From Bacillus sp. SD088 (GTDB lineage Bacteria; Bacillota; Bacilli; Bacillales; Bacillaceae_C), in NCBI RefSeq assembly GCF_017355205.1, contig NZ_JADIJK010000004.1:1-64000 (forward strand): a DNA stretch of 64,000 nt, read 5' to 3'. A program made the translations under genes and the position numbers. Of this stretch, positions 1 through 7,797 are shown in pieces. The notes beneath the pieces were generated by a model, which ran no database searches, was not told where the DNA came from, and saw only the letters and a list, made by a program, of their open reading frames with translations. Each line of letters starts with the position of its first letter. Position 1 is the first letter of the stretch.

Positions 1-126
1 TAACTATAAGGTTTTTTTATGGATTTTTATAGTGACAATTGCCATTATTCATAATTTTGGCATAGTTATTCCCTCTTGACTTTTGGCTGGAAATTTAATG
101 CAACGCTAGTGATAGTTTCCTTAACA

Positions 127-274
127 AGAACAAAAGCGCAAGCGCCCGTTTAGCGACGTACAAACTTTTTAAGCTTCTGACAGATAAAGGAAACACGGCG
201 AAGCATGAGCCGATGTTGACTTATCGTTAGGAAGAAGCTGAAAGTTTGCTAGTCGCTGGGCGCTGGAGCTGGAT
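127..274 (+). repeat. Dispersed palindromic repeat, family A copy 1
   Basis: The copy opens with AAAAGCGCAAGCGCCCG and closes with CGCTGGGCGCTGGAGCTGGA, so the ends are roughly complementary. The middle contains GACGTACAAACTTTTTAAGC pairing with a distal AGCTGAAAGTTTGCTAGTC. The same unit recurs near 9672, 23221 and (reversed) 26962. It looks like a non-coding, structure-forming interspersed element; no ORF is supported. The flanking sequence at 100-120 and 275-310 resembles the flank of other copies in degraded form. Confidence 0.85.
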
Positions 275-350
275 GTCAAACCGCAACGGAAGCTAGTGAT
301 CCACTAAGCTAGTATTTTATTGATTATTTTTCATTTTTTTTGCATATTTT

Positions 351-379
351 TTCAAAATCGATTACTTTTTGTATATAAT
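351..379 (+). promoter_or_regulatory. Putative sigma-A promoter of yslB
   Basis: A -35 like TTCAAA (351-356) and a perfect -10 TATAAT (374-379) are separated by 17 bp, followed by a GAGGGAGA ribosome site and the GTG start at 409. Upstream of this, positions 1-126 and 280-350 show no gene. Confidence 0.6.
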
Positions 380-408
380 AAGAGGGAAGAAAAGAGGGAG
401 ATAGGACA

Positions 409-867
409 GTGAAACCTTCATCAACACAAACTTTTCAAAAAGACGCAAAAACGGAAGAATTTGTCCCTTTGTTTGCTTATGAATTGCTTCGAGATATTTT
501 AATTCCTGAGATGCTTGGAAAAGATACCAATGAAATATCTTATTGGGTTGGCAAACATATAGCTAGAACATTCCCATTGCTTTCAAATGAAGAAATTTTT
601 TCTTTTTTTCAAGAAGCTGCATGGGGGCAATTAGAATTAGTCGAACAAAATAAAAAAGAAATGAAGCTGGAACTTACTGGTGAAATTGTTGAAAGACGAT
701 TGCTTATGCAAGATGAGCCTTCGTTCCGCTTGGAAGCCGGATTTATCGCAGAGCAAATCCAATCACAAAAAAATCTAGTTACGGAAGCATATGAAGAAAT
801 TGCAAGGAAAAAAAAGAAAGTGCTTTTTATTGTGCGATGGGATTCAAAAGATCCTGTTCAAAATTAA
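409..867 (+). CDS. yslB: YslB family protein (DUF2507)
   Basis: A 152-residue soluble protein with no signal peptide or membrane segment. It begins with GTG at 409, preceded by GAGGGAGA at about 394-401. Residues about 20-135 match the DUF2507/YslB family, recognisable from the stretches FAYELLRDILIPEMLG, SYWVGKHIARTFPL and a GFIAEQIQ segment. The molecular function of the family is unknown, although it resembles small 4-vinyl-reductase-like domains. It sits divergently next to lysC-uvrC as in B. subtilis, and it is the only plus-strand gene in the first 15.9 kb. Confidence 0.85.
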   Translation: MKPSSTQTFQKDAKTEEFVPLFAYELLRDILIPEMLGKDTNEISYWVGKHIARTFPLLSNEEIFSFFQEAAWGQLELVEQNKKEMKLELTGEIVERRLLMQDEPSFRLEAGFIAEQIQSQKNLVTEAYEEIARKKKKVLFIVRWDSKDPVQN

Positions 868-956
868 TGCCTTCATAGATTGTTAATTTCATTGTTTACA
901 TAAGAAAAATCATTCTATTATGGTATGATCACCTTCATACGTTTGTAACAAGAGTA

Positions 957-992
957 TGCCCCAAATCAAGGCAGCTTTCTTGATTTGGGGCT
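957..992. terminator. Strong hairpin between yslB and lysC
   Basis: CCCCAAATCAAG (959-970) pairs perfectly with CTTGATTTGGGG (979-990) around an 8-nt loop between two converging genes. There is no good U-run on either side, so it may act as a bidirectional or processing hairpin rather than a classical intrinsic terminator. Confidence 0.6.
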
Positions 993-1044
993 ATATGTTT
1001 GGCCCAATTGGCATCCTAATTAAATACGATGTTTAATTGTTCTT

Positions 1045-1545
1045 TTAATTTGTCGCTTCCGCTGGAGTAACACCCAAATCATATTCTTCATGCAATGTTT
1101 GGGCGGCACGTTCCATTTGCCCTTCACTCACCACAACAGAAATTTTAATTTCAGAGGTACTAACCATTTTTACTTGAATTTGATTTTTAGCAAGAATTTG
1201 GAACATTTGGGCTGCAACCCCTGGGTTCGATACCATTCCTGAGCCAACAATCGAGACTTTTGCCAACCCAGCCTCATGTTCCAAACCTTCATAACCAATA
1301 ACTTGTTTATGTTGCTCCAATACTTCGATCGCATTTTCTAAATCCTTCGTTTTAATCGAAAAAGATAGGTTTGTTTTATTCGTATCTGTTTGACTTTGAA
1401 TGATAATATCCACATCGATTTGATGATCAGCCAAAACAGTAAAAATAGAGGATAATCCATTTAATTCGTTACTCAATCCTAAAATGGTCAATCTTGTCAT
1501 ACCTTTTTCAAATGCCACACCACGTACAATCAAATTTTGCTCCAT
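1045..1545 (-). CDS. lysC: Aspartokinase small (beta) subunit from an internal start
   Basis: Within lysC an ATG (codon 246, at 1545) is preceded by GAGGAGGAAGTATCA, a strong ribosome site inside the reading frame. The product would be 166 residues containing only the two ACT domains, starting MEQNLIVRG. B. subtilis aspartokinase II is known to be an alpha2-beta2 enzyme whose beta chain comes from an in-frame internal start at the equivalent place, so the same arrangement is inferred here. Confidence 0.7.
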   Translation of the reverse strand: MEQNLIVRGVAFEKGMTRLTILGLSNELNGLSSIFTVLADHQIDVDIIIQSQTDTNKTNLSFSIKTKDLENAIEVLEQHKQVIGYEGLEHEAGLAKVSIVGSGMVSNPGVAAQMFQILAKNQIQVKMVSTSEIKISVVVSEGQMERAAQTLHEEYDLGVTPAEATN

Positions 1546-2280
1546 TGATACTTCCTCCTCAATTACCGTACCTTCTTCGTTTTCAGTACTTGATCGAACC
1601 TCAAGTGCTACGCCATAATTTTTCGCAAATTCAACAGCTCGTGGATGCAAAACACCTGCTCCAAGATTTGCCAGTTCAAGCATTTCATCATATGAAATAG
1701 AAGATAGCTTGCGAGCATTTGGGACAAAGCGCGGATCTGATGTATAAACACCTGTTACATCTGTACAAATCAAACAACGTTCAGCACCTATTGACGCTGC
1801 AATAGCAACCGCTGTTGTGTCTGATCCCCCTCTACCTAAAGTTGTGATTTCGCCTTCCTCGGTTACCCCTTGAAACCCAGCTGCTACCACTACCTTGCCT
1901 TCATCCAGGCGTTTTTGCAGCATGGTTGCTTTAACATCCAAAATCCTAGCGTTTGAATGGATATTTTCGGTCACAATGCCAGCTTGCCAGCCTGTTAAGG
2001 AAATGGCTTCGACTCCTTTACTCGTTAATGCCATCGTTAGAAGCGAAATAGATACCTGTTCACCCGTCGTAAGAAGCATGTCCATTTCCCGTTGAGCTGG
2101 TTTATCTGTAATCTGCTCTGCAAGTGAAAGTAATTGATCCGTTGTTTTTCCCATTGCTGACACAACGGCTACAACATTTTTCCCTTGTTTGCGAATCTCA
2201 ATAATTCGATTCGCAGCATTTTTAATTTTGTCTGTCGTGCTCAATGAAGAGCCACCAAATTTAATCACAATTGTCTCCAT
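1045..2280 (-). CDS. lysC: Aspartate kinase (lysine-regulated aspartokinase II type)
   Basis: The 411-residue protein phosphorylates aspartate, the first step of the lysine, threonine, methionine and diaminopimelate pathway. The N-terminal kinase domain (about 1-245) carries KFGGSS near residue 7 and a GRGGSDTTA segment near 150. Two ACT regulatory domains occupy about 260-405. The length matches B. subtilis LysC (about 408). The ribosome site AAAGGAAG precedes ATG at 2280. A lysine riboswitch lies directly upstream, so lysine control is expected at both RNA and (through ACT) protein level. An internal start for the small subunit is listed separately. Confidence 0.96.
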   Translation of the reverse strand: METIVIKFGGSSLSTTDKIKNAANRIIEIRKQGKNVVAVVSAMGKTTDQLLSLAEQITDKPAQREMDMLLTTGEQVSISLLTMALTSKGVEAISLTGWQAGIVTENIHSNARILDVKATMLQKRLDEGKVVVAAGFQGVTEEGEITTLGRGGSDTTAVAIAASIGAERCLICTDVTGVYTSDPRFVPNARKLSSISYDEMLELANLGAGVLHPRAVEFAKNYGVALEVRSSTENEEGTVIEEEVSMEQNLIVRGVAFEKGMTRLTILGLSNELNGLSSIFTVLADHQIDVDIIIQSQTDTNKTNLSFSIKTKDLENAIEVLEQHKQVIGYEGLEHEAGLAKVSIVGSGMVSNPGVAAQMFQILAKNQIQVKMVSTSEIKISVVVSEGQMERAAQTLHEEYDLGVTPAEATN

Positions 2281-2360
2281 TAACCAATCTTCCTTTCTCC
2301 ATGGGCACCCTTGATCGAAGCAATAAAAATCGTAAGTCTATAATGCCTATTTTTCCACAT

Positions 2361-2390
2361 AAAAAAGCAATGAGCGATTATCCTCATTGC
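2361..2390 (-). terminator. Lysine riboswitch terminator
   Basis: On the minus strand GCAATGAG (complement of 2383-2390) pairs with CTCATTGC (complement of 2367-2374), followed by a T-run. It lies between the aptamer and lysC and is the expression platform expected to end transcription when lysine is bound. Confidence 0.85.
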
Positions 2391-2431
2391 TTGTGAATTT
2401 GACTTCTTATCAAAACTTCAGATCACAACAT

Positions 2432-2610
2432 GGGATAGCTCTCCAAAATAGTTTTCACCATTTTGACAATCCTACATTTCTTAAACGTAGAACCAGCAGA
2501 AAAAATAACGGTTATTTTTCCACTTCGGCAAATCTTTCCTTTCAGAACTCTTCTAGGAAGACCGTACTTCTCCAAGCTCTTACTCTTAAAGATCTGCACC
2601 TCTATCTTCT
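2432..2610 (-). promoter_or_regulatory. Lysine riboswitch (L box)
   Basis: Minus-strand reading shows the conserved L-box landmarks in order: AGATAGAGGTGC at the 5' end, a GAAAGG segment, GCCGAAGTGG, a CTGGTTCTACG segment, and GGAGAGCTATCCC at the 3' end closing helix P1. This is a lysine-sensing aptamer. With the terminator at 2361-2390 it should attenuate lysC transcription when lysine is abundant. Confidence 0.92.
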
Positions 2611-2626
2611 TTTTAAAATTTCCTCT

Positions 2627-2655
2627 AGTATAGCACTACTATTCTTTCTTTTCAA
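2627..2655 (-). promoter_or_regulatory. lysC promoter (sigma-A type)
   Basis: Minus strand: -35 TTGAAA (2650-2655), 17-bp spacer, -10 TATACT (2627-2632). The promoter overlaps the 3' end of uvrC and places the start of transcription just before the lysine aptamer, so lysC is transcribed independently of uvrC. Confidence 0.75.
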
Positions 2656-4429
2656 CTTGATTTTGCAAACTTTCTTTTAATAATGCTGCTGTTTTAGATG
2701 GTAAGCCAATTTGAATAAATTCCTCTACACTCGCTTCTTTCATTTTTTTTAGTGAGCCAAAATGACGATGCAGTCGTTTTTTCCTTTCTGGACCAATCCC
2801 CTCTACCTCATCCAATACCGATTGGAAAGCAGATTTCCCACGTAATTGGCGATGGAATGTAATCGCGAAACGGTGCACCTCATCTTGAATTCTTTGTAAT
2901 AAATAAAATTCTTGTGAATTTCTTCCTAATGGAATAACCTCTAGAGGATCTCCGTATAGTAACTGGGAAGTTCGATGCTTATCATCTTTGGCAAGTCCAG
3001 CAATAGGAATATCAACATTTAATTCATTTTCCAAAATATCTCTTACCGCCTCAATCTGTCCCTTGCCCCCATCAATTAATATAAGATCCGGCAAAGGCAA
3101 TCCTTCACGCAGGACTCTCGTATATCTTCTCTTTACAACTTCTCGCATTGATTCATAATCATCTGGTCCTTGCACGGTTTTAATTTTATATTTACGATAT
3201 TCTTTTTTCGCCGGTTTTCCGTTAATAAAAACAACGAGGGCAGATACAGGAGAAGTCCCTTGTATATTGGAGTTATCAAAGGATTCGATCCTGAAGGGAG
3301 TATAAATGCCCATTGCTTCCCCAAGCTTTTCAATTGCAAGAACAGTTCGCTCCTCATCTTTTTCAATAAGAGAAAATTTCTCATTTAGCGCCATATGGGC
3401 ATTTTTCGTTGCAAGATTTACAAGCTCCTTCTTCTGTCCTTTTTTCGGCTGTAACACCTTTACGTTCAGGAGCTGTTCAGCTAATTCTCGATCAGCATTT
3501 TCCGGAATCAAAATCTCCCTAGGTTTAAAGTGATTAGGCTGAGAATAAAATTGCCCCATAAAAGTAAGGAATTCTTCTTCCTGCTCACCATAAATAGGGA
3601 AAATGGAGACATCCCGTTCAATCAGTTTCCCTTGTCTCACAAAGAACACTTGGACACACATCCAGCCTTTATCAATCGTATACCCAAACACATCTCGATT
3701 GATAAAATCAGCTGACATCATGGTTTGTTTCTCGATTGTGGCCTCGATACTAGAAATTTGATCACGATACTCTTTTGCTCGTTCAAATTCTAATTTTTCC
3801 GCTGCCTCTTCCATTTTTTGTTGCAAATCGGTCTTTATTTCTTTATAACCACCATTTAAAAATTTAGTAATCTCACTCGTTATGTTTTTATACATCTCCT
3901 GTGCGACGTCATTTACACAAGGTGCTAAGCATTGCCCAAGGTGATAATATAAACACACTCGATCAGGTAGGCTTTGACATTTTCGCAAAGGATAAAGGCG
4001 ATCAAGCAATTTCTTTGTTTCATTTGCAGCTTGTGCATTGGGGTAGGGACCGAAATATTTCCCTTTATCTTTTTTTACTTTACGAGTAATAATGAGGCGG
4101 GGGTGCCGTTCATTTGTTATTTTAATATAAGGATAGCTTTTATCATCCTTCAACATGATATTATATTTTGGATCATGTTTCTTAATCAAATTCATTTCTA
4201 AAATTAAAGCTTCGATATTAGAAGCGGTCATAATATACTCAAAATCTTCAATCTCATTCACAAGACGCTGCGTTTTTGTATCATGCGAGCCTGTGAAATA
4301 AGATCGCACTCGATTTTTTAAAACTTTCGCTTTTCCAACATAGATGATGGTGCCTTGCCGATCTTTCATTAAATAACAACCAGGTTGGTCTGGGAGAAGC
4401 TCTAATTTATTTTTAATATGATCATTCAT
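2639..4429 (-). CDS. uvrC: Excinuclease ABC subunit C
   Basis: UvrC makes both incisions in nucleotide excision repair with UvrA and UvrB. From ATG 4429 the protein is 596 residues, the usual length. The GIY-YIG domain (about 1-90) contains [19 protein letters not shown]; a UVR helix pair lies near 200-235 ([14 protein letters not shown]); the RNase H-like endonuclease spans about 240-530; two helix-hairpin-helix motifs end the protein ([11 protein letters not shown]). I chose 4429 because GAGGAGGAC precedes it at the right distance. A longer frame back to 4507 only translates the repeat upstream. Confidence 0.95.
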   Translation of the reverse strand: MNDHIKNKLELLPDQPGCYLMKDRQGTIIYVGKAKVLKNRVRSYFTGSHDTKTQRLVNEIEDFEYIMTASNIEALILEMNLIKKHDPKYNIMLKDDKSYPYIKITNERHPRLIITRKVKKDKGKYFGPYPNAQAANETKKLLDRLYPLRKCQSLPDRVCLYYHLGQCLAPCVNDVAQEMYKNITSEITKFLNGGYKEIKTDLQQKMEEAAEKLEFERAKEYRDQISSIEATIEKQTMMSADFINRDVFGYTIDKGWMCVQVFFVRQGKLIERDVSIFPIYGEQEEEFLTFMGQFYSQPNHFKPREILIPENADRELAEQLLNVKVLQPKKGQKKELVNLATKNAHMALNEKFSLIEKDEERTVLAIEKLGEAMGIYTPFRIESFDNSNIQGTSPVSALVVFINGKPAKKEYRKYKIKTVQGPDDYESMREVVKRRYTRVLREGLPLPDLILIDGGKGQIEAVRDILENELNVDIPIAGLAKDDKHRTSQLLYGDPLEVIPLGRNSQEFYLLQRIQDEVHRFAITFHRQLRGKSAFQSVLDEVEGIGPERKKRLHRHFGSLKKMKEASVEEFIQIGLPSKTAALLKESLQNQVEKKE

Positions 4430-4454
4430 CCCCTGTCCTCCTCTCTCTCCGATC

Positions 4455-4607
4455 AAGAAAAGCGCAAGGCGCCCGCCTATCGGCGACAAGCAAATGTTCT
4501 GAGACAAAGAAAGGCGTTCTTTGCCTTTCAGTGGCTCAGGTTATTTGACCTCGAGCCGATGGCGCCTGGAGCTAGACAACGAAGCTCAAAATCATAACTT
4601 ATCCACA
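4455..4607 (+). repeat. Dispersed palindromic repeat, family B copy 1, with DnaA box
   Basis: The unit opens AAGAAAAGCGCAAGGCGCC and closes GGCGCCTGGAGCTAGAC (to 4577). Internally ACAAAGAAAGGCG / CGTTCTTTGCCTTTC and GAGCCGATGGCGCC pair with the first half (CGCCTATCGGC). The 3' flank carries TTATCCACA at 4599-4607, a perfect DnaA-box sequence. The element lies only 25 bp upstream of the uvrC start codon. Confidence 0.85.
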
Positions 4608-4636
4608 AGCTACAATTTTATAATTTCCTAAACGGT

Positions 4637-4671
4637 AAAAAATCCGGACACTGGGCCCGGACTTTTTTTGA
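4637..4671. terminator. Bidirectional terminator after trxA
   Basis: GTCCGG and CCGGAC arms around ACACTGGGC, flanked by an A-run on one side and a T-run on the other. In the minus direction it directly follows the trxA stop codon. Confidence 0.88.
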
Positions 4672-4986
4672 TTAAATATGTTTATTTAAAAATTCTTCCA
4701 ATGCCTCTTTAGGTTGGAAGCCTACTGTTTTATCTACTTCTTCTCCATCTTTAAAAACAAGCATTGTTGGAATACTCATGACACCATATTTACCCGCAGT
4801 TTCTTGATTATCATCTACATTGAGTTTGACAATCCTTACTTTCCCATCAAGTTCGCCATCCAATTCTTCCAATACAGGAGCAATCATTTTACATGGGCCA
4901 CACCATGGTGCCCAAAAATCAACCAATACTACGCCTTCGCTAATTTCGGAGGCAAAGTTTTCATCTGTTACATGCGAAATAGCCAT
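4672..4986 (-). CDS. trxA: Thioredoxin
   Basis: A 104-residue cytoplasmic disulfide reductase with the active site WCGPCK at about residues 28-33 and the cis-proline segment MSIPTM near 73. It keeps ribonucleotide reductase and other thiol enzymes reduced, using NADPH through thioredoxin reductase. The start is placed at ATG 4986: AGGAGG lies 9 nt upstream, while the GTG three codons earlier touches the ribosome site. It is a single gene with its own upstream region (4990-5150) and a strong terminator. Confidence 0.96.
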   Translation of the reverse strand: MAISHVTDENFASEISEGVVLVDFWAPWCGPCKMIAPVLEELDGELDGKVRIVKLNVDDNQETAGKYGVMSIPTMLVFKDGEEVDKTVGFQPKEALEEFLNKHI

Positions 4987-5153
4987 TTCATACACCCTCC
5001 TTATACATTCAAAACTTAAAGTCAGTATATCATTAGAAAGATGTACTTGCGAATTTTTTGCTTCATACTTTTTCTCTTTAATATATGAATAAAAACACCC
5101 AGCCGGCTAAAGTTGTTCACATCTTCTTTTAGAAAGCCTAATTTGAATTTGTT

Positions 5154-6137
5154 CTAACTTCCATTAGCCGCCTTTATTTTTTGGAATTCTTCGGTGAGAA
5201 GGGGAACTACTTCAAATAAATCTCCGACAATGCCGTAATCTGCCACTTGGAAGATATTAGCCTCGGGGTCTTTATTGATGGCCACAATTACCTTTGAGTT
5301 GGACATCCCAGCTAAATGTTGAATTGCACCAGAAATTCCACATGCTATATATAAATCAGGTGTGACAACCTTTCCCGTCTGGCCAATTTGCAGGGAGTAA
5401 TCACAGTAATCGGCATCACATGCCCCACGAGAGGCTCCTACAGCTCCGCCAAGAACATTGGCCAATTCTTGTAATGGTTTGAACCCATCCGCACTTTTGA
5501 CACCACGCCCTCCTGCCACAACAACTTTTGCTTCTGACAGGTCCACCCCTTCACTCGCTTTTCTAATGACTTCTTTGATTGTCATCCTTAGATTTATCAC
5601 TTCTACATCAATTGCTGTTACCGCCCCCGTACGATTATCATCTTTTTCAATTGCCTCAATATTATTTGGGCGAATCGTAAAAAAGAGAAAATCCTCTACC
5701 AGATTTTTCCTTTCAAATGCCTTCCCAGAATAAATAGGTCGGATGAAAGTCCATTGGTCATCAACCTTCTCAATCGCGGTAATATCTGAAATAAGCCCGA
5801 CACTTAGCCTGTTTGCAATTTTTGGGGAAAGATCTTTTCCTAATGCTGTGTGACCCATAATTAAAGCATCTGGCTGTTCCTTTTCTATCGCTGTAAGTAA
5901 GGATTGGGAATATCCGTCAGCAGTATACTGTTTTAATAGATCACTTTCAATGGTAATGACTCGGTCTGCCCCATGAGCAATAAGTTCTTGACTATAGGCC
6001 TGCACAGAGTCTCCTATCAGCAGCGCAATAATCTCTTCACCTTCTGCAACCAGTTTTCCCGCAGCAAGCGCTTCAAAGGAGACATTGCGCAAGACCCCTT
6101 CTCGTAATTCAGCTAATACGAAAACTTTTTTTCCCAA
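5154..6137 (-). CDS. etfA: Electron transfer flavoprotein alpha subunit
   Basis: The 327-residue alpha subunit of ETF pairs with EtfB to accept electrons from acyl-CoA dehydrogenases. The C-terminal FAD-binding domain is clear: GGRGVKSADGF near 210, then the SGAIQHLAGM and VAINKDPEANIF segments. Translation starts at TTG 6137 with GGAGGGAG just upstream. It follows etfB by 19 bp and ends the fadR-etfB-etfA transcription unit. Confidence 0.95.
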   Translation of the reverse strand: MGKKVFVLAELREGVLRNVSFEALAAGKLVAEGEEIIALLIGDSVQAYSQELIAHGADRVITIESDLLKQYTADGYSQSLLTAIEKEQPDALIMGHTALGKDLSPKIANRLSVGLISDITAIEKVDDQWTFIRPIYSGKAFERKNLVEDFLFFTIRPNNIEAIEKDDNRTGAVTAIDVEVINLRMTIKEVIRKASEGVDLSEAKVVVAGGRGVKSADGFKPLQELANVLGGAVGASRGACDADYCDYSLQIGQTGKVVTPDLYIACGISGAIQHLAGMSNSKVIVAINKDPEANIFQVADYGIVGDLFEVVPLLTEEFQKIKAANGS

Positions 6138-6156
6138 GTTTACTCCCTCCCAGCTT

Positions 6157-6921
6157 TTATAATACTTTTGTTAATAATGTTCCAAGCTCCTTCACTTGGT
6201 CTTTCAGCTCCCCTTGTAAAATTCGTCCCTCATCTTTTTTCGGTGGCAAAAATATTTCAATTGTTTCCGTTTTCATTTGTACATCTGCTTCTTCCAAATC
6301 TAAATCATCTAATTCTAGCTCATCCAAAGGTTTCTTTTTCGCTTTCATTATCCCTGGTAGGGACGGATAGCGCGGATCATTTAAGCCTTGTTGGGCCGTA
6401 ACTAGTAAAGGCAACTTAGTCTCAATGATTTCTGAGTCCCCTTCTACATCTTTTGTCACCGTAACATTTTCGCCTTCTATCGTTAACTTCGTAATCGTCG
6501 TGATATAGGGGATATCCAAAATATCAGCTACACGAGGACCAATCTGACCTGAGCCGCCATCAATCGCCACATTTCCAGCTAATATTAGATCTACCTCTTT
6601 GTCCTTTAAAAATTCTCCAACGATTGTACTGATTGAAAAAGCATCTGTCTCTTCTAAATCATCCGCAATATTAATAAGGGTGGCCCGATCAGCTCCCATT
6701 GCGAGGGCTGTTCTTAATTGCTTTTCAGCGTCCTCATCTCCTACAGTCACAATGTTTACTTCTCCACCATGCGCATCTCTTACTCGAATCGCCTCTTCGA
6801 TGGCATATTCATCATAAGGGTTAATAATGAATTCAGCATCATCTTCCATAATTCGGCCTTCTGAAATTGTAAGTCTTTCTTCCGTATCAAACGTTCTTTT
6901 TAATAAGACAAAGATATTCAT
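6157..6921 (-). CDS. etfB: Electron transfer flavoprotein beta subunit
   Basis: A 254-residue ETF beta subunit that binds AMP and forms the heterodimer with EtfA. Family features include an N-terminal FVLLKRTFD, the DEYAIEEAIR segment, AGNVAIDGGSGQIGP near 115-130 and the TAQQGLNDPRYPSLPGIMKA recognition loop near 180-200. The ribosome site AAAGGAGG precedes ATG 6921. In B. subtilis fadB lies between fadR and etfB; here only a 123-bp gap is present. Confidence 0.95.
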   Translation of the reverse strand: MNIFVLLKRTFDTEERLTISEGRIMEDDAEFIINPYDEYAIEEAIRVRDAHGGEVNIVTVGDEDAEKQLRTALAMGADRATLINIADDLEETDAFSISTIVGEFLKDKEVDLILAGNVAIDGGSGQIGPRVADILDIPYITTITKLTIEGENVTVTKDVEGDSEIIETKLPLLVTAQQGLNDPRYPSLPGIMKAKKKPLDELELDDLDLEEADVQMKTETIEIFLPPKKDEGRILQGELKDQVKELGTLLTKVL

Positions 6922-7044
6922 GTCTACTTCGGCCTCCTTTTTTATCGTAACGGAAGTGTAGATCCGCTTGAAAAATTAAGAGAAAATAAGAGTGAAAGAA
7001 TTCTACTTATCCAATATAATGTTCATATCGCGCTCATTGATTTC

Positions 7045-7629
7045 TTAATGTTGCTTACAACCCTGCAATAATAATTCATGGACTTGAGGTGCAAGTGAAA
7101 CAAGATCATATTTTTGCTCATTCATCACCCATGTCGTCACGGTTTCATCCATCGTGCCAAAAATCATTTGTCTTACAAGCCTTAAATTTTGCTGACTAGC
7201 AAACTCTTGGTTTTCTTGCCCATGGCAAATAATATGATCAATTATCCGCAAATAGTCTTTCAGCACTTCATTTATTCTTTTTCTTAATGCCTTATTGGAT
7301 TGTCTTAATTCTAGTTGAGTAACAGTAGCAAGATGGCGATCATTCGATAAAATATTGAAATGATTTTCGATAAGCACAAATAATTTTTCAGAAGCTGTCT
7401 CTTTAGATTGGATCGCTTCTTCCATCTTTTCAATGAATAATCCCATTTTTTCACGGAAAACGGAAATCAATATATCCTCCTTATTTTCAAAATAAAGATA
7501 AATTGTTCCGTCCGCTACTCCCGCTTGTTTTGCAATCTTAGAAACTTGTGATTGATGATAGCCGTTTTCTGCAATGACCGTTACAGCTGCATCAATGATC
7601 TGTTTATATTTCGGTTTATTTCTTTTCAA
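7045..7629 (-). CDS. fadR: TetR-family repressor of fatty-acid degradation (FadR)
   Basis: A 194-residue TetR regulator. The N-terminal helix-turn-helix (about 8-52) contains VSKIAKQAGVADGTIYLYF, and the C-terminal part matches Bacillus FadR, including LELRQSN and MIFGTMDETVTTWVMN. FadR represses beta-oxidation genes and is released by long-chain acyl-CoA. I prefer the TTG at 7629, which has AAAAGGTG 6 nt upstream and gives MKRNKPKYKQ like the B. subtilis protein; an in-frame GTG at 7638 sits inside the ribosome site. A FadR operator overlaps its own promoter, implying autoregulation. Confidence 0.93.
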   Translation of the reverse strand: MKRNKPKYKQIIDAAVTVIAENGYHQSQVSKIAKQAGVADGTIYLYFENKEDILISVFREKMGLFIEKMEEAIQSKETASEKLFVLIENHFNILSNDRHLATVTQLELRQSNKALRKRINEVLKDYLRIIDHIICHGQENQEFASQQNLRLVRQMIFGTMDETVTTWVMNEQKYDLVSLAPQVHELLLQGCKQH

Positions 7630-7655
7630 TGTCTTCACCTTTTCTAATAGTTAAA

Positions 7656-7673
7656 TGAATGATTATTCATTCA
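7656..7673 (-). promoter_or_regulatory. FadR operator
   Basis: TGAATGATTATTCATTCA is a near-perfect palindrome matching the known B. subtilis FadR box TGAATGAnTAnTCATTCA. It lies just downstream of the -10 of the fadR promoter, where bound repressor would block transcription of fadR-etfB-etfA. Confidence 0.92.
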
Positions 7674-7680
7674 TATTCCT

Positions 7681-7709
7681 ATAATAGTAACTGGCTCACA
7701 TTCTGTCAA
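7681..7709 (-). promoter_or_regulatory. fadR-etfB-etfA promoter
   Basis: Minus strand: perfect -35 TTGACA (7704-7709), 17-bp spacer and -10 TATTAT (7681-7686), immediately followed by the FadR operator. Confidence 0.85.
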
Positions 7710-7744
7710 ATCGTATCATACGCCAACTTAGGCCTTAAACACTA

Positions 7745-7772
7745 CAAGAGAGCCAGATGCTGACTCTCTTTA
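7745..7772. terminator. Hairpin after lcfA
   Basis: GAGAGCCAG and CTGACTCTC form a 9-bp stem with a tiny loop between lcfA and the fadR promoter. The trailing T-run is short in both directions, so termination of lcfA is probable but possibly leaky. Confidence 0.5.
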
Positions 7773-7797
7773 TGCGGCTTTATCTACATTTCTCCTC

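Noticed and set aside
4430-4507. Upstream in-frame extension of uvrC (26 codons)
   Set aside because: It translates a family B repeat, and the ATG at 4429 has its own strong ribosome site and gives the normal UvrC length.
4599-4607. DnaA box as part of a replication origin
   Set aside because: Boxes are single, dispersed over 55 kb and tied to repeats, with no cluster, no AT-rich unwinding element and no dnaA/dnaN nearby.
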